This document shows, in pieces, positions 10,231 through 21,029 of a stretch of DNA of 64,000 bases (its first letter is position 1; the number at the start of each line of letters is the position of its first letter). This DNA is from an uncultured Caulobacteraceae bacterium. GTDB lineage: Bacteria > Pseudomonadota > Alphaproteobacteria > Caulobacterales > Caulobacteraceae. A model generated the notes under the pieces. That model saw only the letters and a program-made list of their open reading frames with translations. It did no database searches and was not told the DNA's origin. The position numbers and the translations under genes were made by a program. The stretch lies in assembly GCA_903872075.1 (NCBI GenBank), contig CAIQJF010000025.1, positions 44,552-108,551 of the forward strand, read 5' to 3'.

Positions 10231-10689
10231 ATGAATATGCCGACTGAGCGTGCCTGGATGAAGCGGGTCACCACAAGCCTGATCGTTCCCCTGTGCCTGC
10301 TGTCCCTGGCCGCGTGCGGCGGCAAGACGAGCCATCACCTGGCCCGAGGCGCGCCCGAAGGCGCAATCGGCGTGAACGGCTACCTGTGGCGCGCGACGCT
10401 CGACACGCTTGCCTTCATGCCCTTGCTCTCCGCGGACCCCTACGGCGGCGTTGTTATCACGGACTGGTACGTCAACCCCGAAAAGCCCGGCGAACGTTTC
10501 AAGGCCACGGTCTACATCCTGGACTCCCGGCTCCGCGCTGACGGCCTCAACGTCTCAGTGTTCAAGCAGGTCAGCGATGGCGCGGGGGGTTGGGCGCCGG
10601 CGCCGACGGCGGACCAGACATCGACCGACATTGAGAACGCCATTCTCACGCGGGCGCGGCAGCTGCGGCTGTCTAACCTCAAGGGTTAA
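10231..10689 (+). CDS. DUF3576 domain lipoprotein
   Basis: LLSLAACGG lipobox; GVNGYLWRATLDTLAFMPLLSADPYGGVVITDWYV. Confidence 0.8.
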   Translation: MNMPTERAWMKRVTTSLIVPLCLLSLAACGGKTSHHLARGAPEGAIGVNGYLWRATLDTLAFMPLLSADPYGGVVITDWYVNPEKPGERFKATVYILDSRLRADGLNVSVFKQVSDGAGGWAPAPTADQTSTDIENAILTRARQLRLSNLKG

Positions 10690-10893
10690 GTTCCGGCGCG
10701 CTTGGCGCGATCCGCCCGCGGATCGAAATCGCTCATCGCCCGATCTCGCCGCCCGGTGTGGGCCGGCGGGCTCAGAGGCCTCGTTCGTGGGATCGGCGGC
10801 GCTTCCGCCGAAGCGGTCTAAGGTCCCACCCCCACCTGGTCTTCGGGCGCCGCGCGGCGGCGGTCCGGAGGCGCAAGAGGAGCGCGCTGTCAC

Positions 10894-13452
10894 ATGGTTC
10901 GTTATAATCCCAAGGAGGTTGAGCCCAGGTGGCGGGCGGCCTGGGATGAGGCCGACGTGTTTCGCGCCGAAACAGACTCCTCCAAGCCGAAATACTACGT
11001 CCTGGAGATGTTCCCCTACCCGTCAGGCAGTCTGCATGTCGGCCATGCGCGGAACTACGCCATGGGCGACGTCGTCGCCCGCTTCAAACGGGCGCGCGGC
11101 TTTAACGTGCTGCACCCTATGGGGTGGGATGCCTTCGGTCTGCCGGCCGAAAACGCCGCCTCCGAGCGCGGGGTCGATCCCGCCGCCTGGACCTGGGACA
11201 ATATCGCCAAGATGCGCGAGGAGCTGAAACGCCTCGGCCTGTCGATCGACTGGTCGCGCGAGCTGGCGACCTGCGACCCCGCCTACTACGGCCGCCAACA
11301 GGCCTGGTTTCTGAAGCTCATGGAACGCGGTCTGGTCTACCGCAAGGAAGGCCTGGTGAACTGGGATCCCGTCGACATGACGGTCCTGGCCAATGAGCAG
11401 GTTATCGATGGTCGCGGCTGGCGGTCCGGCGCCATGGTTGAGCGGCGCAAGCTCACCCAGTGGTTTCTGAGGATCACAGACTATGCCGAAGACCTGCTCG
11501 ACGGCCTGAAGACCCTCGACCGATGGCCCGACAAGGTCCGCACCATGCAGGAGAACTGGATCGGCAAATCCCAGGGCCTGCGTCTGACATTTCAATTCGC
11601 GGGGGAAAGTCCCGAAAGCGGACTGGAAGTCTACACCACCCGGCCGGACACGCTGTTCGGCGCGAGTTTCTTGGCCGTGGCGCCCGATCACCCCCTCGCC
11701 GAGAACCTTGCCCAAAAGGACCCCCGCGTGGCGGCGTTTGTCGCGGAGGTCCGTCGTGGCGGCACGTCCGAAGCAGAGATTGAATCAGCGGAAAAACAGG
11801 GGTGGGACACGGGCCTCAAGGTCATCCATCCCTTTGATTCTACAAGACAAATACCGGTCTGGATCGCAAACTTCGTCCTCATGGACTATGGCGTCGGCGC
11901 GATCTTCGGCTGTCCCGCGCACGACCAGCGGGATCTGGATTTCGCCCGCAAATATGATTTGCCGGTGACGCCTGTGGTGTTGCCCGTGGGCGAGGACCCC
12001 GCCGTGTTTCACGTGAAACAGGAAGCTTACGTCGGCCCCGGGCGTATCTTCAACTCCGCGTTCCTGGACGGACTTGAGATCGAAGCCGCCAAGGCTGTGG
12101 CGATCGCGCGCGCGGAGGCGGATGGTTTCGGCAAGGGCACAACGGTCTATCGACTGCGGGACTGGGGTGTCGCGCGACAACGGGGATGGGGCTGTCCGAT
12201 CCCGGTTGTTCACTGCAGCGATTGCGGCGTCGTGCCTGTGTCGCCCGACCAGCTCCCGGTCGAACTGCCCGTCGACCTGGATTTCAGCAAGCCAGGCAAT
12301 CCCCTGGCGCGCCATGCCACCTGGAAGCACACGTCCTGCCCGAAATGTGGTGCGGCCGCCGAGCGCGAGACCGACACGCTCGACACGTTCGTGGACTCGT
12401 CCTGGTACTTCGCGCGCTTCCCGAACGCCGGCGCCGCGGAGCCCATCGACAAGGCGGCCGCGGACTATTGGCTGCCGGTCGATCAATATATCGGGGGCGT
12501 GGAGCACGCCGTATTGCATCTGCTCTATGCACGCTTCGTCACCCGCGCCCTGGCCGATGAGGGTCTTCTGTCCGTGAAGGAACCCTTCGCCGGTCTCTTC
12601 ACCCAAGGCATGGTCACCCACGAGACCTACCGGCGGCAGAGCGGCGAGTGGCTGGAGCCAGGCTCCGTCGTCATCCGCACGGAAGGCGCCCACAGGCGCG
12701 CGTTCCTGGCCGACACAGACGAGCCCATCGTAATCGGCGAAGCCGAGAAGATGTCGAAGTCCAAGCGCAACGTCGTGGCCCCGGCCGATATCGCCGACGT
12801 GTATGGCGTGGATGCCGCCCGGCTCTTCGTACTGTCAGACTCACCACCCGAACGCGATGTCCAGTGGACCTCCGGCGGAGTCGAGGGCGCGTGGCGGTTG
12901 ATTAACCGCGTCTGGGCGGAGTTCGATGAAACATCGCCGTCTGACGGCGAAATCGACGTGGCCGCAAGCCTCGCGTTGCGACGGGCGACCCACAAGGCGA
13001 TCAAATCGGTCACCGAGGCGATTGAAGGCTTCCGCTTCAACAGCGCGGTGGCCCGGCTCTACGAATTCGTCGCCATCGTCCGCAACGCACGAGCTTCAAC
13101 CGTCACGCCGGAGGTTCGGCGCGAGGCGCTTGCGGCCCTGGCGCGCCTTGTGGCCCCCTTCGCGCCCCACCTGGCCGAGGAATGCTGGCGTCGACTGGGT
13201 GAAGGTGGAATGATCGTGCACGCGGCATGGCCAGCATGGGACGCGAACCTGGTCGCCGACGAGGAGCGGATCCTGCCCGTGCAGATTAATGGCAAGCGAC
13301 GCGGCGAGATTCGTGCGCCGTCCGGCGCCACGGCAGCGGACGTCGAGGCGCTCTTGTTCGCCGATCCAGAGATCGCGAAGAAGCTTGAGGGACTGACGAT
13401 CCGCAAGGTTATTGTCGTCCCGGACCGGATCGTGAATGTGGTAGCGGCGTAG
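10894..13452 (+). CDS. leuS: Leucyl-tRNA synthetase
   Basis: [34 protein letters not shown], 852 aa. Confidence 0.96.
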   Translation: MVRYNPKEVEPRWRAAWDEADVFRAETDSSKPKYYVLEMFPYPSGSLHVGHARNYAMGDVVARFKRARGFNVLHPMGWDAFGLPAENAASERGVDPAAWTWDNIAKMREELKRLGLSIDWSRELATCDPAYYGRQQAWFLKLMERGLVYRKEGLVNWDPVDMTVLANEQVIDGRGWRSGAMVERRKLTQWFLRITDYAEDLLDGLKTLDRWPDKVRTMQENWIGKSQGLRLTFQFAGESPESGLEVYTTRPDTLFGASFLAVAPDHPLAENLAQKDPRVAAFVAEVRRGGTSEAEIESAEKQGWDTGLKVIHPFDSTRQIPVWIANFVLMDYGVGAIFGCPAHDQRDLDFARKYDLPVTPVVLPVGEDPAVFHVKQEAYVGPGRIFNSAFLDGLEIEAAKAVAIARAEADGFGKGTTVYRLRDWGVARQRGWGCPIPVVHCSDCGVVPVSPDQLPVELPVDLDFSKPGNPLARHATWKHTSCPKCGAAAERETDTLDTFVDSSWYFARFPNAGAAEPIDKAAADYWLPVDQYIGGVEHAVLHLLYARFVTRALADEGLLSVKEPFAGLFTQGMVTHETYRRQSGEWLEPGSVVIRTEGAHRRAFLADTDEPIVIGEAEKMSKSKRNVVAPADIADVYGVDAARLFVLSDSPPERDVQWTSGGVEGAWRLINRVWAEFDETSPSDGEIDVAASLALRRATHKAIKSVTEAIEGFRFNSAVARLYEFVAIVRNARASTVTPEVRREALAALARLVAPFAPHLAEECWRRLGEGGMIVHAAWPAWDANLVADEERILPVQINGKRRGEIRAPSGATAADVEALLFADPEIAKKLEGLTIRKVIVVPDRIVNVVAA
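12005..12020. promoter_or_regulatory. parS centromere site, perfect palindrome, inside leuS
   Basis: TGTTTCACGTGAAACA read directly; encodes VFHVKQ in the leuS frame. Confidence 0.92.
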
Positions 13453-13456
13453 CGAA

Positions 13457-13966
13457 ATGCGAAACTCCACTCGGACATGGCTGACAGCTCTCGTGGCGAT
13501 CGGCTTCGCGCCCACTCTAGCCGGCTGCGGCTTCACCCCGCTTTACGCCTCGCCGGGCGTTGCGCGCGGACTACCGGCGATCGAGGTTGTCGCCCCGGCA
13601 GGCCGCGTGGCCTACCTGCTCCGGGAGGACTTGGATGACGCCCTTGGCCGCGACAAATCCTCAAAGCCCGCCTGGCGGCTCAACCTCACCGTGGTGCAGA
13701 CGCGGGATCCGCGCGGCCTTCGGCTCGACAACGTGGCCGAACGCTACGATCTGGGGCTGACGGTGAAATATACCCTCACCGATGTGACGACGGGAAAAGT
13801 GGCTCACTCGGGTCAGGTCAACTCGGAAGTCAGCTATGACGCGGCCAACGCCCCCTATGCCGGCATCTCCGCGCGTCAGGATAGTCAGGAACGGGTCGCC
13901 GGAGACGCGGCGCGCCGGATTCAGATTGAGCTCGCCGCCTGGTTGGCGCGTCATCCTCGGTCCTGA
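13457..13966 (+). CDS. lptE: LPS-assembly lipoprotein LptE family
   Basis: LAGCGFTPLYA lipobox region; located leuS-lptE-holA. Confidence 0.82.
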   Translation: MRNSTRTWLTALVAIGFAPTLAGCGFTPLYASPGVARGLPAIEVVAPAGRVAYLLREDLDDALGRDKSSKPAWRLNLTVVQTRDPRGLRLDNVAERYDLGLTVKYTLTDVTTGKVAHSGQVNSEVSYDAANAPYAGISARQDSQERVAGDAARRIQIELAAWLARHPRS

Positions 13967-13978
13967 CACGCGTTTCCA

Positions 13979-15031
13979 ATGATCATTCAGCGCCGCCCTG
14001 ACATTGAGCGCTTCCTGACGGGACCAGACTCGGCCGTGAGGGCGGCCGTTCTCTACGGCCGGGACATGGGCGTCGTTCGCGAACGGGCGCAGGCGCTGGC
14101 GCTCACGATCGCGCCCCAACAGGATGATCCCTTCAATGTGGCCATCCTGTCGGATGGAGACATAGCCGCCGCGGAAGACCGTCTGGAAGGCGAGCTCATG
14201 GCCTTTTCGATGACGGGCGGACGCCGTCTGGTCCGGCTCAGGCTCTCCGGCGACAAACCCGCGAATGAAAAGCTCGCCGTGGAAGCCCTCGCGGGACATA
14301 TCGCCGGGCGTTTCAATCCCGATGCCTTCTTCATTGTCGAGGCAGGGGCCCTCGCCAAGGATTCAGGCCTGCGAAAGATGGGCGAACCGGCGCCCGGATG
14401 CGTGGTGATTCCCTGCTACGAGGATGAACCCGGCGACCTCGCCCGCCTCACGCGGGAAGCCCTGGCGGCCGAGAGGCTGGCGCTGAACGCCGAGGCCCTG
14501 GATCGCTTCGTGGCGCGCCTGCCCCATGAACGCGGCGTCGCGCGCCGGGAAATCGAGCGTCTGATTCTCTTTCTCGGCCCGGGCAGCGGGATCTCGGCCA
14601 ACGCGGCCGATCTGGAAGGCTTTTTCGGGGTTGAGCCCGAGGCCTCTCTCGGCGAGGCGGCGGTCGACGCGTTCGGCGGCCGGGCGGACGCCGCCCACGC
14701 CAACCTGCGCCGGGCGGGTCTGGAGGGCGAAAGCGGCGTCGCCGCCGTGCGCGCGCTTGGCTCGCACCTGGCCCGGCTGAGACGCGTGGCCGTGTTGACA
14801 CGCAATGGGGCCAATCCGCAGGCCGCGGCCAAAAGCGCAGGCGTCTTTTGGAAATCCGAGAAGGAATTCCTCCGTCAGGCCCGGGTCTGGACCCTGACTG
14901 AGCTCGATCGCGTGCAGGCCGATATCCTGGGGGCCGACCGCGCCTGCAAGCAGACAGGCTCACCCGACCGGCTCCTCTCCGAGCGGCTTGCCGTCAGCAT
15001 CGCGGGCCGCGCCCGACGCCTCGGTCTCTGA
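13979..15031 (+). CDS. holA: DNA polymerase III subunit delta
   Basis: VLYGRDMGVVRERAQAL...LPHERGVARREIERLILFLG; conserved location after lptE. Confidence 0.88.
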   Translation: MIIQRRPDIERFLTGPDSAVRAAVLYGRDMGVVRERAQALALTIAPQQDDPFNVAILSDGDIAAAEDRLEGELMAFSMTGGRRLVRLRLSGDKPANEKLAVEALAGHIAGRFNPDAFFIVEAGALAKDSGLRKMGEPAPGCVVIPCYEDEPGDLARLTREALAAERLALNAEALDRFVARLPHERGVARREIERLILFLGPGSGISANAADLEGFFGVEPEASLGEAAVDAFGGRADAAHANLRRAGLEGESGVAAVRALGSHLARLRRVAVLTRNGANPQAAAKSAGVFWKSEKEFLRQARVWTLTELDRVQADILGADRACKQTGSPDRLLSERLAVSIAGRARRLGL

Positions 15032-15034
15032 ACC

Positions 15035-15928
15035 TCAGGATGTCGGCCCACGCCGGGAGAGCCGGCGACAAAGATCATCCAGTTGCTCGAGGGTCTCATA
15101 GGCGATGCGGAGTTCGCCCGCTCCGCCCCGGTCGCGAATTTCAACCGACAGCCCCAACACATCCTCAAGATCGGATTCCAACGCGCGCGTATCCGCATCC
15201 TTAGCCGCCGGTCGCCCGACTTTCCCCCCCGTCTTGCCCGATTCTCCCCGCGCGCCGCGCGCGAGAAGCTCAGTCTGCCGCACGTTCAGGCCCTGACGGA
15301 TGATCCGTTCCGCCAGAGCCGGCGCGTCGTCGAGATCGAGCAAGGCCCGAGCGTGTCCGGCCGTGAGGCGGCCTCCCTCAAGGTGATCCTGCACGACCTG
15401 TGGCAACCGCATGAGCCGCAGGGTGTTCGCGACGTGGCTACGACTCTTGCCGACGACCTTGCCGATTGCCTCCGGGCCGCGATCGAACCGCTGCGCCATG
15501 GCGTCGTACGCCCGGGCTTCCTCCAGGGCGTTCAGATCCGACCTTTGGATGTTCTCGATCAAGGCGACTTCCATCACCTCCTGGTCTCCCAGGTCCCTCA
15601 CAAGGGCGGGAAGCGCCGTGAGCCCGGCCTGCTGCGCCGCTCGCCAGCGGCGTTCGCCAGCGATGATCTGGTAGGCCTTCTCGGGGCCCGGCATCGGCCT
15701 CACCAGAATGGGTTGGAGCACGCCGCGTTCGCGGATCGAATCGGCGAGCTCCGTCAATTCCTCGCGGCCGAAAGCCCGGCGCGGTTGCTCGGGGTTGGGG
15801 CGGATGAGCTCTATGGGCACATCCAGGACGCCCGCGGCCCGGCGGCCCTCCGGCGTGGACGCCGCTTCGACCTCGTCCAACAGGGCGGACAACCCCCGGC
15901 CCAAGCCGCGCCGACCTTCCGCCATCAC
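15035..15928 (-). CDS. parB: Chromosome partitioning protein ParB
   Basis: RGLGRGLSALLDE, ELIRPNPEQPRRAF, AGERRWRAAQQAGL, IENIQRSDLNALEEARAY. Confidence 0.95.
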   Translation of the reverse strand: MMAEGRRGLGRGLSALLDEVEAASTPEGRRAAGVLDVPIELIRPNPEQPRRAFGREELTELADSIRERGVLQPILVRPMPGPEKAYQIIAGERRWRAAQQAGLTALPALVRDLGDQEVMEVALIENIQRSDLNALEEARAYDAMAQRFDRGPEAIGKVVGKSRSHVANTLRLMRLPQVVQDHLEGGRLTAGHARALLDLDDAPALAERIIRQGLNVRQTELLARGARGESGKTGGKVGRPAAKDADTRALESDLEDVLGLSVEIRDRGGAGELRIAYETLEQLDDLCRRLSRRGPTS

Positions 15929-16028
15929 ACCTCTCCCTTGAAACTATTCATGAATTCATACTGTTTGGCCGGAAAAGCGCCTGTTTGGCCTGCGGGTCAA
16001 AGAGATGTGGATCGAAGTCTGTTGCAAA

Positions 16029-16910
16029 TCATCGCGCGCCAGATCGGCTCACAGGAGCGGCGACAAGGGCCCGTTTCTCGCGAGCGATGACCTCGCGCGC
16101 CAGACCGAGGTAGGCCTGGCTGCCCGCGCACTGCAGATCATAGATGATCGCCGGCTTCCCGAAGGAGGGGGCCTCGGAGATCCTCACATTTCGCGGGATG
16201 ACGGTGTCGAAGACCCTGTCACCCAAATGGTCCCGAACGTCCTTCGCCACCAGGCTCGAGAGACTGTTTCGGCGGTCGTACATCGTCAGGACGACACCCT
16301 CGATCTGCAACGCGGCATTGAGTGAGGTCCGGACCTGTTCGACCGTCCGCAGCAGCTGGGTGAGACCCTCAAGCGCAAAGAATTCGCACTGCAAAGGCAC
16401 AATGACGGAGCCCGCCGCGGTCATGGCGTTCACAGTCAGCAGATTTAGCGACGGCGGACAATCGATGAGGATCCGGTCGTAGCTGCCAAGCGGAAGTCCA
16501 GCCAAGGCGTCCCGCAAACGGAACGCCCGCCGAGGGGTCTGACCCAGTTCCAATTCCACGCCAGACAGATCCGCTTCCGCCGGCAGAAGATGGAGACTGG
16601 GAATGTCCGTCTCCATAACGCAGGCGCTTACGGGCGTCTGGTCCATGATGACGTCGTAGAGGGTGCGCAGCCGCTTGTGAGGCAGAATCCCCAGGCCAGT
16701 GGAGGCGTTTCCCTGTGGATCGCTATCCACGAGCAAGACCTTCTCGCCGACAGCTGCCAGGGCCGCCGCCAGATTGATCGCTGTCGTGGTCTTGCCAACG
16801 CCACCCTTCTGGTTGGCGACAGCCACGACCCGGGGACGGTCAGCTTCTGCGGACACGTTGGATGGCCCCGATCGAAAGGACGCGGCCCCGGGGGTCGCTG
16901 AGACTGACAT
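16029..16910 (-). CDS. parA: Chromosome partitioning ATPase ParA
   Basis: VVAVANQKGGVGKTTTAINLAAALAAVGEKVLLVDSDPQGNAST deviant Walker A; start chosen at MSVSATPG. Confidence 0.94.
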   Translation of the reverse strand: MSVSATPGAASFRSGPSNVSAEADRPRVVAVANQKGGVGKTTTAINLAAALAAVGEKVLLVDSDPQGNASTGLGILPHKRLRTLYDVIMDQTPVSACVMETDIPSLHLLPAEADLSGVELELGQTPRRAFRLRDALAGLPLGSYDRILIDCPPSLNLLTVNAMTAAGSVIVPLQCEFFALEGLTQLLRTVEQVRTSLNAALQIEGVVLTMYDRRNSLSSLVAKDVRDHLGDRVFDTVIPRNVRISEAPSFGKPAIIYDLQCAGSQAYLGLAREVIAREKRALVAAPVSRSGAR

Positions 16911-17490
16911 GGGTGTCGGCGTCGAAGCGCCAGATGTGTCGGGCCGCGACGATCTCCGCCGCCACCTCACCGCCCTTGAGAAACAGCCCGCGCGCGCCAC
17001 GGGCGAAATACGGTTCCGCATAACCGAGCAGCCGGTCCAATGGCGCGCAGGCGCGAGCGGTCACCATGTCCACCTCGAGTTTCAGGGTCTCGGCGCGCGC
17101 ATTGTGCACGACCGCCGGCAACCCCAGTTCCTCTACCACTTCCGTGAGGAACCGGCATCGCTTCGCCATGCTTTCCACAAGGTGAATCTGCGCTCCGGAC
17201 ACGCCCTTGAGCAGCAGCGCCAGCACAAGCCCAGGCAGGCCGGCGCCGCTGCCCAGATCCGCCCAGACCCGGGCTCCCGGCGCAAACCACAGAAGCTGGG
17301 CGCTGTCGACAAAGTGACGCCGCCAGAACACCCCCAAAGTGGAGTCGCCAACCAGGTTCATATGGACGTTGGCGGCGGTCAGGCGATCCCGGAATATCTC
17401 GAGGTCTCGCTCGCGCTCCGGCGTCATGCCGATCGCGGCGAGGAACCCCGCCGGGAGATCCTCGCCGTCAGGCGGCGAAGCGGCGGACAT
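16840..17490 (-). CDS. rsmG: 16S rRNA (guanine527-N7)-methyltransferase RsmG (GidB)
   Basis: [23 protein letters not shown]...[16 protein letters not shown]. Confidence 0.93.
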   Translation of the reverse strand: MSAASPPDGEDLPAGFLAAIGMTPERERDLEIFRDRLTAANVHMNLVGDSTLGVFWRRHFVDSAQLLWFAPGARVWADLGSGAGLPGLVLALLLKGVSGAQIHLVESMAKRCRFLTEVVEELGLPAVVHNARAETLKLEVDMVTARACAPLDRLLGYAEPYFARGARGLFLKGGEVAAEIVAARHIWRFDADTHVSLSDPRGRVLSIGAIQRVRRS

Positions 17491-19321
17491 GTGCCAGCAA
17501 CGCCGTGATCGCCCCAGGTGTCACACCCTCGATCCGCGCGGCCTGTCCGATCGTGGCTGGGGCGACGGCCTTGAGTTTTTCCTTCACTTCGTTGGACAGC
17601 CCGCCCATGGCTGAATAGTCAAGATTTGCGGGAAGCCTCAGGTCCTCTTCCTTTCGGAAAAGCGCCACATCAGCATCCTGCCGGTCAAGATAGCCATGGT
17701 AGGCGGCGTCAATTTCCACCTGTTCCCGCGCGAACGCCGGCCACCCGGCGATCTCGGGCCAGACGGCGGCGAGGTCGTCCAACCCGATGTCGCGATGAGT
17801 CAGAAGTTGCTTGAGCGTCCGGGGCTGCCCATCCGGGGTAATCTTAAAGCCCGCGCGGGACGCTTCGGTCGGCGTCAGAACCATGGCTTCGGTCGCGGTT
17901 CGCACGTTCTGCAGGACCGACATCTTTTCCTCATGCCGCGCGGCGCGTTCGGCGCCGACGCACCCAAGCGCCATGCCCTTGGTGGTCAGTCTCTGATCGG
18001 CGTTGTCGGCCCGCAGCCGCAGGCGATATTCGGCCCGGCTTGTGAACATGCGATAGGGCTCGGTGACGCCCCGCGTGACCAGATCGTCGATCATCACGCC
18101 GATATAGGCCTCCTCGCGGCCCAGAACGGCAGGCTGCAGGCCCTGGGTCGCCCTGGCGGCGTTCACCCCGGCCATGAGACCCTGGGCCGCCGCTTCCTCG
18201 TAACCGGTCGTGCCGTTGATCTGCCCCGCCAGATAGAGACCCGGCGCCCGTTTTACCTGCAAGTCGGGTGTCAGCTCCCGCGGATCGACATAGTCATATT
18301 CGATGGCGTAGCCGTACTGCAGCACCTTCACCGCTTCCAGCCCCGGGATGGTTCTCAGGAAGAGGTCTTGTGTCGCCGGCGCCAGAGAGGTGGAGATGCC
18401 GTTCGGATAGACCGTCGGGTCATCCAGGCCCTCGGGCTCCAGAAAGATCTGGTGGGACTCCCGGTCCCCAAACCGAACAACCTTATCCTCGATCGAGGGA
18501 CAATACCGAGGCCCTCGGCCGGCAATCCGCCCTCCGTAGACGGCGGATTCCTCCAGTCTTTCCGAGATGATGGCATGCGTAGCGGCGGTCGTGCCCGTGA
18601 TGCCGCATTGGATCTGCGGCGTCGTGATTTCGGCGGTCAGAAACGAAAACGGCGTTGGCAAGCTGTCCGCGGACTGCATGGCCAGCTTGTCCCAGGCGAT
18701 CGTCCGGCCATCCAGCCGCGGAGGGGTCCCGGTCTTCAGGCGGCCCATCGCCAGGCCAAGAGCGTAGAGACGATCAGACAGACCCAGCGCAGGCGCGTCA
18801 CCGGCCCGACCGGCCGGGGTTCGCTCTTCGCCGCGATGGATCACACCCTTCAGGAAGGTCCCAGTGGTGAGAACCACGCCTTTCGCGCTGTGGACCACGC
18901 CGTCGCTACAGACAACGCCCATAACCCGCCCTGCCTCGACCACAAGGTCTTCCACGGCCGCCGCCAGGATGGTCAGACCCGATTGCGCAGCCAGCGCCTC
19001 GGACATTGCTCGTCGATAGAGGGCCCGATCGATCTGCGCCCGCGGCCCGCGAACCGCCGGCCCACGCGACGCGTTGAGCATGCGAAACTGGATTCCGGCC
19101 AGATCCGCCGCCCGCGCCATGACACCGTCCAGGGCGTCAATTTCCCGAACGAGGTGCCCCTTGCCCAGGCCGCCGATGGCCGGATTGCAGGACATCTCGC
19201 CGATGGTCTCCAGGCGATGTGTCAGCAGAAGCGTCGAGGCGCCGCATCTCGCCGACGCGGCCGCTGCTTCGCAGCCCGCATGGCCACCGCCGATAATGAT
19301 GACGTCCCAGATGTTGGTCAT
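17468..19321 (-). CDS. mnmG: tRNA uridine-5-carboxymethylaminomethyl modification enzyme MnmG (GidA)
   Basis: [20 protein letters not shown]..., [25 protein letters not shown]. Confidence 0.96.
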   Translation of the reverse strand: MTNIWDVIIIGGGHAGCEAAAASARCGASTLLLTHRLETIGEMSCNPAIGGLGKGHLVREIDALDGVMARAADLAGIQFRMLNASRGPAVRGPRAQIDRALYRRAMSEALAAQSGLTILAAAVEDLVVEAGRVMGVVCSDGVVHSAKGVVLTTGTFLKGVIHRGEERTPAGRAGDAPALGLSDRLYALGLAMGRLKTGTPPRLDGRTIAWDKLAMQSADSLPTPFSFLTAEITTPQIQCGITGTTAATHAIISERLEESAVYGGRIAGRGPRYCPSIEDKVVRFGDRESHQIFLEPEGLDDPTVYPNGISTSLAPATQDLFLRTIPGLEAVKVLQYGYAIEYDYVDPRELTPDLQVKRAPGLYLAGQINGTTGYEEAAAQGLMAGVNAARATQGLQPAVLGREEAYIGVMIDDLVTRGVTEPYRMFTSRAEYRLRLRADNADQRLTTKGMALGCVGAERAARHEEKMSVLQNVRTATEAMVLTPTEASRAGFKITPDGQPRTLKQLLTHRDIGLDDLAAVWPEIAGWPAFAREQVEIDAAYHGYLDRQDADVALFRKEEDLRLPANLDYSAMGGLSNEVKEKLKAVAPATIGQAARIEGVTPGAITALLAHVRRFAA

Positions 19322-19393
19322 GGCGCCCTGCCGCAAGGGTCGCTCCTTTATCCCACCCGACCGACGGCGTCGAGGCGACCCCGCGGTCGAATC

Positions 19394-19409
19394 TGTTTCA
19401 CGTGAAACA
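19394..19409. promoter_or_regulatory. parS centromere site, perfect palindrome, mnmG-mnmE intergenic
   Basis: TGTTTCACGTGAAACA read directly. Confidence 0.95.
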
Positions 19410-19411
19410 CG

Positions 19412-20752
19412 TCATTTGCCGATGCAGAAACTGGCGAAGATATCGCCCAACACATCTTCAACCCCGATCGAACCCGTCACCATGGCCAGAGCCCGGGTAG
19501 CCAGTCGGACGTCTTCCGCCGCCAACTCAGGTTCCGCCAGCATCGCGCGGGCCCGGTCGAGGTGGCCGACCGCCGCGCGAAGGTGCACCACATGCCGCGC
19601 GCGGGTGGTGGCTGGGAAATCGGAGCCCGAGAGATCTTGTGTGACACGCTGAGTCAGCAACACCCGGAGACCGTCCGCGCCGCCTGTCGCAAGTTCCCCG
19701 TCGACCAAACCCAGCCCAATCTCCCCCGCGGCCACCACAGCCCGCGCGCCCCCAATGGACGTGGCGAGATCAGCCTTGTTCAACAACCCGATGTCGGTCC
19801 GCCGGATGAGCGTCAAAGGCTCCTTCCAGCTGTCATCCTGGGTCGCGCGGTCAACAACCCAAATTCGAAGGTCGGCGGCCTCCGCCCAGGCCCGGGCCCG
19901 GCGGACGCCTTCTGCCTCCACCTCATCGGGCGACTCGCGCAATCCAGCCATGTCGGCGATCAGGACACGAAAACCGTTCAGGTCTATGGAGGCTTCGATG
20001 ACATCCCGGGTCGCACCGGGAACCGCCGTCACGATCGCCGCATCCCGGCCTACTAGTGCATTGAAAAGACTGCTTTTTCCGGCGTTTACCGCACCCACGA
20101 GCGCGACCCTGTAGCCGTCCCTCACTTGCCGGCCCCGAACCCCATCGGCGAGGGCGCTGGAGAGTTCATCCGTTAACCGAATAATCGGCTCAAGGGCCTG
20201 GGCCTGCACCTCCGCGGGCAGATCTTCATCAGGGAAGTCCACCGCGGCCTCAAGCCGGGCGAGAATACCGATCAGGGCTCCGCGCCATCGCCGGTAGCGA
20301 TCACCAAGTGCGCCGTCCAGCTGCGCCATGGCTTGCCTGGCCTGCGCCCGACTCTCCGCATCCACCAGGTCGGCCACCCCTTCGGCCTGGCCCAGATCCA
20401 TTTTCCCGTTTGTGAACGCGCGGCGGGTGAACTCGCCGGGTTCGGCCAACCTCAGCCCCAACCTCCCCAGAGCCAGCATGACCGCGTCGACCACCGCCGG
20501 ACCGCCGTGCAGATGAAGTTCCGCCGCATCCTCTCCGGTGTAACTGGCGGGCCCCGGAAACCAAAGCACCAGCGCCCGGTCGAGAGTCTCGCCCGCGCCG
20601 TCCACAAGTGATCTGAGACTGGCGGACCGGGGTTTAAGCCGTCGCGCGCCGAGGGCGGCAAGCGTGTCTCGGACGGCCGGCCCCGAGAGTCTGACAACAG
20701 CGACGGCAGATCGCCCCGGCGCGGTCGCCAGGGCGAAAATCGTATCCGTCAT
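19412..20752 (-). CDS. mnmE: tRNA modification GTPase MnmE (TrmE)
   Basis: [60 protein letters not shown]-terminal CIGK. Confidence 0.95.
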   Translation of the reverse strand: MTDTIFALATAPGRSAVAVVRLSGPAVRDTLAALGARRLKPRSASLRSLVDGAGETLDRALVLWFPGPASYTGEDAAELHLHGGPAVVDAVMLALGRLGLRLAEPGEFTRRAFTNGKMDLGQAEGVADLVDAESRAQARQAMAQLDGALGDRYRRWRGALIGILARLEAAVDFPDEDLPAEVQAQALEPIIRLTDELSSALADGVRGRQVRDGYRVALVGAVNAGKSSLFNALVGRDAAIVTAVPGATRDVIEASIDLNGFRVLIADMAGLRESPDEVEAEGVRRARAWAEAADLRIWVVDRATQDDSWKEPLTLIRRTDIGLLNKADLATSIGGARAVVAAGEIGLGLVDGELATGGADGLRVLLTQRVTQDLSGSDFPATTRARHVVHLRAAVGHLDRARAMLAEPELAAEDVRLATRALAMVTGSIGVEDVLGDIFASFCIGK

Positions 20753-20997
20753 CCCCCGGGTTTAAGGCCCTGGGCCCCTGTCGCGGCAGTCATGAGCTTG
20801 CGGAACTGTTCGGTTGCCTGGCCGCCGAAAGCCATCCAGTTCCGCATGAGTTCGTCCGGCGAGACCATCGCCATGTTGGCGTCGAGACGGCGCTTCATCT
20901 CCTGGACCATATGATCGTTCAGCCCACTCACATCCGGCAGGCCAAGGAACGCCCGGGCTTCCAGCGGCGTGCAGTCAACTTCGACTTTGACCTTCAT
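20749..20997 (-). CDS. DUF6489 family small protein
   Basis: 82 aa [34 protein letters not shown]; 4-bp overlap with mnmE start. Confidence 0.65.
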   Translation of the reverse strand: MKVKVEVDCTPLEARAFLGLPDVSGLNDHMVQEMKRRLDANMAMVSPDELMRNWMAFGGQATEQFRKLMTAATGAQGLKPGG

Positions 20998-21029
20998 CCC
21001 TACGGTCTCCCTGCGTCTTGAGGATCGCC

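Noticed and set aside
17696-19405. 569-aa plus-strand ORF opposite mnmG
   Set aside because: Antisense to mnmG; no recognisable domain
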